Shown: one piece after another, positions 8,164 through 15,176 of the stretch | How positions within the stretch are numbered: the stretch's first letter is position 1 | Layout: each line of letters begins with the position of its first letter | Assembly: GCA_002068375.1 (NCBI GenBank) | Contig: MVZL01000006.1 | Span: 1-20,873 of the forward strand | Length of the DNA stretch: 20,873 bases | Reading direction: 5' to 3' | From: Tenericutes bacterium ADurb.BinA155 | GTDB lineage: Bacteria; Bacillota_I; Bacilli_A; RFN20; CAG-826 | Translations under genes and position numbers: made by a program | Notes under the pieces: model-generated | Databases searched by the model: none | Seen by the model: the letters and a program-made list of their open reading frames with translations, nothing else | What the model was told of the DNA's origin: nothing

Positions 8164-8994
8164 TTACTTTTTCGGGCCAATAACCGCTTCACGGGTCGCG
8201 CAAACGCCAATCGAAACCTTATTCATCGGCTGTTCATCTTTTTCAACTTCGATTCCAAGCTCGTTCTTGATCCACTCATAACCCGTCGTATCAATCTTCT
8301 TAATGATTTCCGGGCCACCCGTGACTGCGATTTTGCCATTGATCATCACGGCCACCCGGGTCGGTAGAATCATGTCATAGAGACGGGCATAGTGAGACAC
8401 CACTAAGAAGCCCCTACCTTTTCCTTGCTCTTCTTTGATCGCCGAGGCGACGACTTGCATCGCATCGACATCGAGACCGGAATCAATCTCATCAAGAAGG
8501 GCGAATTTCGGATCGAGAAGCTTCATCTGGAGGATCTCGTTCCGTTTCTTTTCGCCCCCGGAAAAACCTTCGTTCAAATTCCGGTTGCTCATCTCGAAAG
8601 GAATTCCCATTTCTTTGTATGTTTTTTGAAGTTTATTGTAGAACTCAAAAAGTGACATCGGTTTTTCCCGATGAGCGTTCATCGCCGCCTTCAAGAAATC
8701 CGCGGAATTGACTCCCGGAATTTCGCTGGGATATTGCATCGCTAAAAAGATCCCGGCTTTCGAACGTTGGTCCACGCTCATCGCCAGAATATCTTGATCG
8801 TCCAAAGTGATCGATCCCTGGGTGACCGTATAGTTCGGGTTTCCCATGATCGCTGCTAATAAAGTGCTCTTGCCATGCCCATTGGGCCCCAGCAAAGCTA
8901 AAGTCTCGCCTTCGTTCAGCGTCAGGTTCACGCCTTTTAGAATTTCTTTGTCCTTCACGGCAACGTGGAGATCGCTAATTTTTAGAACTGACAT
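8164..8994 (-). CDS. sufC: SufC, ABC-type ATPase of the SUF system
   Basis: A cytoplasmic ABC ATPase that drives conformational change of the SufB-SufD complex during cluster assembly. Walker A is GPNGHGKST (36-44), the ABC signature region is FSGGEKKR (144-151), Walker B is FALLDEIDSGLD (164-175), and the H-loop is VVSHYARL. The GEKKRNE signature is specific to SufC. I chose the ATG at 8994 (276 residues), with GAGGA ten bases upstream; the ATG at 9003 lies only three bases from that site. A tail of about 25 residues after the usual GYEWIKNELG end is extra. First gene of the operon, behind a good promoter. Confidence 0.97.
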   Translation of the reverse strand: MSVLKISDLHVAVKDKEILKGVNLTLNEGETLALLGPNGHGKSTLLAAIMGNPNYTVTQGSITLDDQDILAMSVDQRSKAGIFLAMQYPSEIPGVNSADFLKAAMNAHREKPMSLFEFYNKLQKTYKEMGIPFEMSNRNLNEGFSGGEKKRNEILQMKLLDPKFALLDEIDSGLDVDAMQVVASAIKEEQGKGRGFLVVSHYARLYDMILPTRVAVMINGKIAVTGGPEIIKKIDTTGYEWIKNELGIEVEKDEQPMNKVSIGVCATREAVIGPKK

Positions 8995-9020
8995 ATTTCT
9001 CATTTCCTCGGAGCGTCCCT

Positions 9021-9049
9021 ATTCTATCGAGAGTGGGAAAGACAAACAA
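9021..9049 (-). promoter_or_regulatory. suf operon promoter
   Basis: On the minus strand TTGTTT (9044-9049) and TAGAAT (9021-9026) are exactly 17 bases apart, and the -10 box ends 26 bases before the sufC ATG, leaving room for the GAGGA site. It is the only good promoter upstream of sufC and probably serves the whole suf-mnmG-rsmG run. Confidence 0.7.
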
Positions 9050-9081
9050 CAAAAGTGGTAAGATGGCACTTTCAACCCCGA

Positions 9082-9099
9082 CAAAGATATATATCTTTG
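9082..9099. promoter_or_regulatory. 18-bp perfect palindrome, candidate operator
   Basis: CAAAGATATATATCTTTG reads the same on both strands. It lies in the intergenic region between the leftward suf promoter (33 bases away) and the rightward prsA-like promoter (81 bases away). It lacks a loop and a U-run, so a dimeric repressor or activator site is more likely than a terminator. A less perfect repeat follows at about 9112-9136 (CCTAATTT and AAATTAAGG with one bulged base). No regulator gene is present in the window to assign to it. Confidence 0.5.
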
Positions 9100-9179
9100 C
9101 CGACCTCTTGGCCTAATTTCGGGCAAAAATTAAGGAAAAACCTACATTTGGTGGGCTAAATATCCCGTTCAAAATCTCC

Positions 9180-9208
9180 TTGTAACAATACTTGTTAAAG
9201 TTTATGAT
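9180..9208 (+). promoter_or_regulatory. Promoter of the prsA-like lipoprotein pair
   Basis: TTGTAA (9180-9185) and TATGAT (9203-9208) are separated by 17 bases. Transcription would start near 9215, giving a short leader with AAGGAGG (9230-9236) before the ATG at 9251. Confidence 0.7.
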
Positions 9209-9250
9209 TAACACGCTATGTTCAAGACTAAGGAGGAACCAGTCCTACAT

Positions 9251-11245
9251 ATGAAGAAAGCCAAATTTACCCTAGGACTTGTAGCCGGCCTCGTCGCCAC
9301 GATGGGTTTAGCCTCGTGCAACGAAACGACTTACAACGAGGGTGTGGTGCTCACATATACGGACAGCCAAGGGAACCGTGTTGATTACACAGCTGCTGAA
9401 TTATTCAGCAACTATCAAAAAGGTTCGAGCGCTGCCAGCACCGACTTCGAAAAGGTTTATGAGCTCTTGATCCGCAAGTACTATGCCCAAGCCAGCCAAG
9501 CGACCGCGTTAGCCGCGATCAACAAGACGGCTCAGGCCGATGTCAACTCGGTCAAGGAAACGGCGGAAAAGAACGCTTCGACCAACGGAACGTCCTATGA
9601 AACCGAATTTGAAAAACTTCTGACCAGCAATAACTGCGAGAACGTCGATGAACTTTTCGACCTCAAACAGTACAACGCTGAAAAAACGAAGTTCGAGAAA
9701 GACTATTACGTTGATAACATGGACAACATCCGTGATGGCGTCGATTCGACTGGGGCCGCTTTCTTCCCGGCATCGACCACTTACGGTGTTGGAAGTAGCG
9801 GTTATCTCAAAGAGCGGATGCCCTATCACGTCCGCCATATCTTGGTGAAGACCACCGCCGCCAATAACGAACTCACCGAAGCGACCATCTCCGAAGCGAA
9901 TGCCAAGAAGATCGGCACTGTGGTTGAAGAGCTCGCCGGCGACAATGGCGCGACCCAAGCGACTCGGACCGACTTCGGCAATATTGCCTTAACCAGTTCT
10001 GATGACACCTCTTCGGGCGCCTTATATGGCGACCTCGGCGTCATGGACAAGACCACGGGATTCGTCAACGAATTCCAACTTGGCGTTTACGCTTATGATG
10101 CCCTCTACAATCAGAGCACCAGCGATTATCGGACCGCGACCAAAGCCGCGATCACCGCTCCGGACACCATCAAAGTCTTAGACGGTGGAACCGAAAAGAC
10201 CGTCAAAGATTTCTTCATCGCCGGCGAAACCGACGATAGCGGAGCTTCGACCGGGATCGGTCAGATTCCGTATGGCGCCGCCGTCGCTTTAATCAAAGCC
10301 GCCGCCCAAGATGGCTCCAGCCTTGAAAGCAAGCCGAATAAAGGCAGCGAAGTCTACTATCCGCGGAACGTGCTGTTCAATAAGTATTTCAACAAGCACA
10401 ACATCTGCGTGATCACTCCGAATGATATTTCGTACAATTCTTCGACCAGCTCGACCTTCTCGAAAGAGACCTTCGACGGCACCCTGAACGCGACCTATGC
10501 CGCGTTACCGGGCTTCAAGGTTGATACCACGAATATCCTTCCGGGCTTTAAGAACAATGTCCTTACCGATAGCCAAGGCCAGATCGTCTTGGTCGTCCGG
10601 GCCGGCACGACGGGCAGCAATACCTATGAAGGCATTCACTTCATCACGATTCAACGTTCGGCCTTCGAACAGTATGGCCACTATCTCGACACTGCCACGA
10701 ATCAATATAAGGAATACACCACCGATCAATCCACCGCTTCGGATACCCCGACGATCTCGGAGTACTACACGACCAAGGTTCCGACCGATGATGGTTATCC
10801 GACTTATACTCCGACGAGTGGAACTGCGACCAAGATGACGACCTACGTCAACTTCATCAAGCAGACCTCGGATAGCTATAAGAAACGCCGCGATGACTTC
10901 GTGAGCCGGATCAAGGGCTACAACGCCAACATCTCGACCTATATGTTCCAAAGCCTGATCGAGTCGCAAAAGATCACCTTTGCCAACAAGACCATTGGCG
11001 ACACCATTGCCTCTTATATTAAAGAGAAACGGGAAAAGACCAATAGCGACGACTGGACCACTTGGGAGAATTCCTGGCGGACCTACGCCGAATACTTAAT
11101 CAACCAGAATGCCCAGCGGGCAAAAGGGGTTACCACCGGCAAGGGACCGTTAATCTCGGAAACTTGCGCGATCGGTTACACCAGCAGTGATGCTCAAAAC
11201 GCCACCGGCGATTGGGCGGTAGGAGGTATCTGCTATGGCAAATAA
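9251..11245 (+). CDS. PrsA-like lipoprotein with a parvulin-type peptidyl-prolyl isomerase domain
   Basis: A 664-residue lipoprotein, about twice the size of PrsA. The N terminus is a classic lipoprotein signal (MKK, hydrophobic core, LASC with Cys23), so it should be anchored outside the membrane. The parvulin start is plain: MPYHVRHILVKT (190-201), DFGNIALTSSDDTSSG (241-256), GDLGVM (260-265), FVNEFQLGVYAYDAL (271-285). The usual closing G-x-H-I-I strand seems to be GIHFITIQRS at 461-470, which implies an insertion of about 160 residues inside the fold. PrsA proteins fold secreted proteins after Sec export. The ATG at 9251 follows AAGGAGG by 14 bases; an in-frame ATG at 9218 would lie almost at the transcription start. 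Codons favour C-ending choices, as in well-expressed genes. HIT and YhaM neighbours resemble the Bacillus prsA region. Confidence 0.8.
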   Translation: MKKAKFTLGLVAGLVATMGLASCNETTYNEGVVLTYTDSQGNRVDYTAAELFSNYQKGSSAASTDFEKVYELLIRKYYAQASQATALAAINKTAQADVNSVKETAEKNASTNGTSYETEFEKLLTSNNCENVDELFDLKQYNAEKTKFEKDYYVDNMDNIRDGVDSTGAAFFPASTTYGVGSSGYLKERMPYHVRHILVKTTAANNELTEATISEANAKKIGTVVEELAGDNGATQATRTDFGNIALTSSDDTSSGALYGDLGVMDKTTGFVNEFQLGVYAYDALYNQSTSDYRTATKAAITAPDTIKVLDGGTEKTVKDFFIAGETDDSGASTGIGQIPYGAAVALIKAAAQDGSSLESKPNKGSEVYYPRNVLFNKYFNKHNICVITPNDISYNSSTSSTFSKETFDGTLNATYAALPGFKVDTTNILPGFKNNVLTDSQGQIVLVVRAGTTGSNTYEGIHFITIQRSAFEQYGHYLDTATNQYKEYTTDQSTASDTPTISEYYTTKVPTDDGYPTYTPTSGTATKMTTYVNFIKQTSDSYKKRRDDFVSRIKGYNANISTYMFQSLIESQKITFANKTIGDTIASYIKEKREKTNSDDWTTWENSWRTYAEYLINQNAQRAKGVTTGKGPLISETCAIGYTSSDAQNATGDWAVGGICYGK

Positions 11246-12872
11246 ATTCATGAAGAAGGCGATTGTCGCTTTTGCGATTTTATCCGCCACCAGCGTTCTC
11301 GCGAGCTGCGATACGATCAAAGCGAAGCTCCCCGATTCCGAATACAGCAGCAAGATTCTCGAACTCGATGGAATCACCAACAATACGTTAAAGCGTATCT
11401 ATGATGCCGTCGTGACCGAAGGCGACGCCAATAGTGGCGTTGTCCTCGATAACGTCTTGCTCGCGCTTGCCGAAGATCAATTCGGCAGCTTCTATGAGCT
11501 GAAAGACATCATCACCGACGATACGAAGATCGCGGATTTCGCCAAAAACCACTCGGTTTATACCGATAGCGATTCCAGCAAGATGGTTCTGAAGGTCAAA
11601 TACTTCTACAACTCCTTGCTCCGTCGGATCAATGAGGCCTTCTTCGGCTATACCACCAACACCAACTACGCGATCCGCAGCATCTTCTACGAACAGAAGT
11701 TCTACGTCGCCGAGAAGGCGGATCTCTATGACCTTGGGACGTTAACCACCTTCAAGGAAGTCCAGATCGATGGTGCCGATACGGCCGATAACGTCGCGAA
11801 ATACTTCGCCACCGATTATCTCACCGTCTACAAAGACTACATCAACCGCGCGATTCTCCCTGCCGTTATGCGCAAGGCGATCATCGAGCAGTATCTCTAC
11901 ACCAAGAACTATGGGACCTTAGGCCGTTCTTACGCCCGCAAGGTTCAATACATTGCTCTCGCCGATAGCGATTATCAGACCCACACCGGCAAACTGATGC
12001 AGGCCTTCGCGAAAGATGTCATCAACGATGCCACCCTTTGCAACACCTACGACCTCAGCTTATTGGGCGATCTCTATAAAGGCTATTTCGATTGGGCCAA
12101 TATGGACGCGACCAAGAAAACCCTGGTCACCAAGATCTATGACGATGCCGGCTACACCAAGTTCACCGCGGCCGAAGATCCTTCGGGCAAATTCGTCGAT
12201 ACCTATAAAGGCACCACTTATGGCGGCTACATTGAGGACTATCTGAAGATCACCGATGATCGGTCCACCAACGATACCACCAAAGAGAAGGACTTCACCG
12301 GTTCCGGCGCTTACACCAAAGAAGTCGGCATGCAGATCAAACAGCAGGCCCTCGTTGCGATCGATAAGACCACCGATGGCTGGTACACCAGCTCCGGCTT
12401 AAGCAGCTTACCGAGCGATCTCAAGAGCCGCTTATTCAAGATCGGCGTCGCCAACGAAGTCGACTCCGGCAAGACGGGCGAACTCGATTATGGCTATTAC
12501 ATCAATGGCCATTACTATCTGACCTCGACCGTTTACCAGAACGAAGAGACCAGCACCAGCTATCCTTACGTCATCTACGACAAGACCACCACGACCTGGT
12601 ACTTAATCCGGGTTGACGAAGCGGTCAAAATCTCGAAACTTGGCGATGGGACTGGCTCTTACGATACGATGGCTGCTCATAGTGGAACCGACCAAACCTA
12701 TTGGCCGATCTTCCGTGAGACCGTCGCCCGTGAGGTTGCTTATCTCCTCAGCGATACCGACACCTACAAGAAATCCGCGAACCAATACTACGTGGATCAA
12801 GCGGCGATCGCCTATCACGACGACTACGTCTACAACTATTTCAAGACGACTTTCCCCGATCTCTTTGACTGA
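11235..12872 (+). CDS. Large lipoprotein, probable degenerate PrsA-like paralogue
   Basis: A 545-residue lipoprotein with a signal ending in LASC (Cys25), preceded by MKKAIVAFAIL. No intact parvulin domain is visible. A stretch from SYARKVQYIALAD (about 232-244) to a C-terminal TWYLIRVDEAVKIS (454-467) resembles the first and last strands of such a domain, so I infer a decayed or diverged relative of the gene before it. The start overlaps the upstream stop by 11 bases, and AGGAGG stands eight bases before the ATG, so both are made together. Rich in Tyr, Asp, Thr and Ser, fitting a surface protein. It may be a chaperone-like partner of the upstream protein; the function is not established. Confidence 0.75.
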   Translation: MANKFMKKAIVAFAILSATSVLASCDTIKAKLPDSEYSSKILELDGITNNTLKRIYDAVVTEGDANSGVVLDNVLLALAEDQFGSFYELKDIITDDTKIADFAKNHSVYTDSDSSKMVLKVKYFYNSLLRRINEAFFGYTTNTNYAIRSIFYEQKFYVAEKADLYDLGTLTTFKEVQIDGADTADNVAKYFATDYLTVYKDYINRAILPAVMRKAIIEQYLYTKNYGTLGRSYARKVQYIALADSDYQTHTGKLMQAFAKDVINDATLCNTYDLSLLGDLYKGYFDWANMDATKKTLVTKIYDDAGYTKFTAAEDPSGKFVDTYKGTTYGGYIEDYLKITDDRSTNDTTKEKDFTGSGAYTKEVGMQIKQQALVAIDKTTDGWYTSSGLSSLPSDLKSRLFKIGVANEVDSGKTGELDYGYYINGHYYLTSTVYQNEETSTSYPYVIYDKTTTTWYLIRVDEAVKISKLGDGTGSYDTMAAHSGTDQTYWPIFRETVAREVAYLLSDTDTYKKSANQYYVDQAAIAYHDDYVYNYFKTTFPDLFD

Positions 12873-12891
12873 TCGAAATTCGTCCTATAAT
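12865..12891 (+). promoter_or_regulatory. Possible hinT promoter
   Basis: A perfect TATAAT (12886-12891) lies 15 bases after TTGACT (12865-12870), which overlaps the end of the lipoprotein gene. The spacer is short, but both hexamers are strong. Transcription would begin near 12898, inside the following hairpin. Confidence 0.55.
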
Positions 12892-12895
12892 GAGA

Positions 12896-12926
12896 GGAGC
12901 AAGGAAGCTTGCTCCTTTCTTTTATT
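12896..12926 (+). terminator. Intrinsic terminator after the lipoprotein pair
   Basis: GGAGCAAG (12896-12903) and CTTGCTCC (12908-12915) form a perfect 8-bp stem with a GAAG tetraloop, followed by TTTCTTTTATT. It ends the lipoprotein transcript 24 bases past the stop codon and immediately precedes the hinT ribosome site. Confidence 0.85.
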
Positions 12927-12937
12927 GGAGGTCCACC

Positions 12938-13357
12938 ATGAGTGACATTTTCTGTAAGATCATCGCCGGGGAAATCCCGAGCACCAAAGTCTACGAGGAT
13001 GATGACGTCCTCGCGATCCTCGACATCTCGCAAACGACGCGGGGTCATACTCTGGTCATGCCGAAAAAGCACTACGACAATTTCTTATCATGCCCGCCGG
13101 AGCTCGTCCATAAAGTCTATGATGTCGCTCAGCGGATCGGCCAAGCCGAAGTCTCGCTTCTCGGGGCCAAAGGAGTCAACATCCTCACCAATGTCGGCGA
13201 AGTCGCCGGCCAAAGCGTCCCCCATTTCCACGTCCATGTGATTCCGCGTTATCTCGGGGGCGAAGGCGGCTTCCAGATCACAATGAAAGGCCAAGACACC
13301 TCCAAGATGGATCTGCCTTTGCTGGCTTCCTCCATCCATAAAGCCTTAGTGAAGTAA
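12938..13357 (+). CDS. hinT: HIT family nucleotide hydrolase (HinT-like)
   Basis: A 139-residue histidine-triad protein. The family motif is HFHVHVIP with the three histidines at 96, 98 and 100, and the N-terminal CKIIAGEIPSTKVYEDDDVLAILDI is standard for bacterial HinT. The enzymes cleave purine nucleoside phosphoramidates and aminoacyl-adenylates in the cytoplasm; the natural role is unclear. I chose the ATG at 12938 because GGAGGT lies five bases upstream; 16 further codons upstream are open but run through the terminator hairpin. In Bacillus hit is also found near prsA and yhaM, so the neighbourhood is partly conserved. Confidence 0.93.
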   Translation: MSDIFCKIIAGEIPSTKVYEDDDVLAILDISQTTRGHTLVMPKKHYDNFLSCPPELVHKVYDVAQRIGQAEVSLLGAKGVNILTNVGEVAGQSVPHFHVHVIPRYLGGEGGFQITMKGQDTSKMDLPLLASSIHKALVK

Positions 13358-13380
13358 AAGAAACGCGCCTACGCGCGCGT
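13356..13380 (-). terminator. Second terminator hairpin for the yhaM operon
   Basis: On the minus strand ACGCGC and GCGCGT pair over a six-base loop and are followed by TTCTTTT, which overlaps the hinT stop codon. It lies behind the bidirectional terminator and would catch leftward read-through. Confidence 0.55.
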
Positions 13381-13387
13381 AAAAGAA

Positions 13388-13423
13388 AAGGCGGCTTCGT
13401 TATCCGAAGTCGCCTTCTTTTCG
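13388..13423. terminator. Bidirectional intrinsic terminator between hinT and yhaM
   Basis: A 12-bp stem, AAGGCGGCTTCG (13388-13399) with CGAAGTCGCCTT (13405-13416) and one G-T pair, encloses a five-base loop. The plus strand continues with CTTTTCG and the minus strand with TTCTTTTA, so it serves both converging genes. Confidence 0.85.
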
Positions 13424-13434
13424 TTCCTAGGGCC

Positions 13435-14376
13435 CTATTTCTTGCTATAGAGCGGCAAATAGAAGTAACGATCGTCCATCGTGAAGATCTTTTGGGTGAA
13501 TTCGCCAGGATTGACCCCTTCATAGGCCTTATCGAGAATCATCATCTTGGCGTCCATATCATCGATCATCGAAAGGGCTAAGGCTTCGCGGGTGAGCGGC
13601 GGGACCGGCGAACCGAACTCGGGCTTATTGTGGTGCGAAAGGACCATGTGTTCCATGATGACCGGGATTTCGCCGGTCATATTGAGCTCTTTGGCCGCTT
13701 CGCGGACTTCGGCTTGCATGATCGAGATGTGGCCGAGGAGTTTCCCTTCGAGGGTGAACTGGGTCGCGACCGGGCCGGAAAGCTCGATCGTCTTGCCGAT
13801 ATCGTGGATCAGGGTGCCGGCGACGAGAACGTCGCGGTTCAGCGAAGGATAAATCTGACAGACCTTTTCGGCGAGATCCGCCATCGTGAGGGAGTGATAT
13901 AGGAGCCCCGAGACATAGTTATGGTGGTTCCTAACCGCGGCTGGCCAATCGACGTAGCTGGCCCGGAATTTCTTCACGAGGTAATTGGTGAGTTTGCTCA
14001 CATCCTCATTCTTAAAGGAGGCCAAATAAGCATCGAGTTTCGCTTCCAAATCCTTTTTGGGGACCGGAGCGGACGGAACGAAACGGGCAAAATCGATGTT
14101 GTCGCTCAATATCTTCTCGCCTTGGATGACTTTGAGTTGAAGCTTTTGGTTATAGAGAAGGACTTCGGCCTCAAGGTTCACGATGTTGCCCGTGACGAAA
14201 GTGGCGAGATCTTCGGGAGCATAGTCCCAAAGTTTGGCCTCGATCGATCCGGTCGCATCCTGAAAAATGATCGTCAGATAATTCTTCGAATTGGACGTGA
14301 CGCCTTTTTTGACGTCGGTGACGAGAAACTGCCCATAGACATGTTCCCCGTCTTCAAGTTCAGCAACGGTCTTCAT
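13435..14376 (-). CDS. yhaM: 3'-5' exoribonuclease YhaM
   Basis: A 313-residue protein of the same length as Bacillus YhaM. An OB-fold nucleic-acid domain takes about residues 10-95, and an HD-domain phosphohydrolase follows: HHNY-LLYHSL (151-163), GTLIHDIGK (187-195) and HMVLSHH (243-249) supply the metal-binding histidines and aspartate. YhaM trims RNA 3' ends and can degrade single-stranded DNA. The start overlaps the recX stop as ATGA, with AAGGAG seven bases upstream, so it is the last gene of the flippase-glycosyltransferase-recX-yhaM operon. All metal ligands appear present. Confidence 0.95.
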   Translation of the reverse strand: MKTVAELEDGEHVYGQFLVTDVKKGVTSNSKNYLTIIFQDATGSIEAKLWDYAPEDLATFVTGNIVNLEAEVLLYNQKLQLKVIQGEKILSDNIDFARFVPSAPVPKKDLEAKLDAYLASFKNEDVSKLTNYLVKKFRASYVDWPAAVRNHHNYVSGLLYHSLTMADLAEKVCQIYPSLNRDVLVAGTLIHDIGKTIELSGPVATQFTLEGKLLGHISIMQAEVREAAKELNMTGEIPVIMEHMVLSHHNKPEFGSPVPPLTREALALSMIDDMDAKMMILDKAYEGVNPGEFTQKIFTMDDRYFYLPLYSKK

Positions 14377-15176
14377 AATTTCTCCTTTTCTTGCAAATGA
14401 TGAATATCGTCATAACGATAGCCTTTAGCAATCAAATAAGCAAAGATTCGGCGCGAGAGGTCGTAGCCGGTGTACTTGCGGCTATATCGGGTTTTGGCCG
14501 CGGCATAGTCCCGTTCTAAGCGTTGAAGTTCCGCTTTCGGATCGTTCGGGGTGAGGAAGCGGCACGCTTCGTTCGCGACGTCTTCATCGAAGCCGCGGAT
14601 CATTAAGGCCTCTTCCGATTTTTGCTTCTTGTGAGCATTCGGAATCCGGGAATTCTTTTTATCGAGGAGAGCCACGTAACGTTTCGCTTTATCGAGTTCC
14701 TTCTCCCGCGGGAAAGAGAGCGACTCGATGATCGCGTTAGGAATCCCCCGTTTATGGAGCTCATAAACCACCCGGCGTTTCCCATAAAGGCGGAGGTCGG
14801 CCAAATCATCGGCGAAGCTTTTGGCGAAGAGGGTGTCATCGATTAAGCCCTGTTTCTTCAGTTTGAAAAGGATCTTCCGCGATTGCTCAAGGTCGGCTCC
14901 TTTGTCCCAGAGTTTCTTCCTTAGATCGTGCTCCGAATAAGCTTCGTGGGTCAAAAGCCGCATCGCATAAGCGAGCAAATCATCGAGGGAGGCGGCGTCG
15001 AGGAGTTCCCGCATCTCAAGCGGCGTGACTTCCTTTCCTTCATAGAGGTGGAAATCGGTGAAAGCATTCTCGGAAAGGGTGATCTTTTTGGCCGAGGCGA
15101 AATGAAGGGTGGCCTTGCCTTTCTTCTTCAGGCTAATTTTCGTGATGACGTCATTACCAGTTCTTTTTGTTGGCAC
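14373..15176 (-). CDS. recX: Regulatory protein RecX
   Basis: RecX binds RecA filaments and limits or modulates recombination. The protein is helical and built of repeated three-helix units: LLAYAMRLLTHEAYSEHDLRKKLWDKG, then LKKQGLIDDTLFAKSFADDL and RRVVYELHKRGI, which is the signature region. The N-terminal ITKISLKKKGKATLHF matches the usual RecX opening. I chose GTG at 15176 (267 residues), which has GAGG nine bases upstream inside the glycosyltransferase gene and overlaps its end by 23 bases. The open frame continues 32 codons upstream, but that part reads as low-complexity Arg/Ser shadow of the glycosyltransferase. Length is typical of Firmicute RecX. Confidence 0.9.
   Translation of the reverse strand: MPTKRTGNDVITKISLKKKGKATLHFASAKKITLSENAFTDFHLYEGKEVTPLEMRELLDAASLDDLLAYAMRLLTHEAYSEHDLRKKLWDKGADLEQSRKILFKLKKQGLIDDTLFAKSFADDLADLRLYGKRRVVYELHKRGIPNAIIESLSFPREKELDKAKRYVALLDKKNSRIPNAHKKQKSEEALMIRGFDEDVANEACRFLTPNDPKAELQRLERDYAAAKTRYSRKYTGYDLSRRIFAYLIAKGYRYDDIHHLQEKEKL

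Noticed and set aside
9218..9250. Upstream ATG giving 11 extra residues on the PrsA-like lipoprotein
   Set aside because: It would put charged residues before the lipoprotein signal, has no ribosome site, and lies only a few bases from the predicted transcription start.
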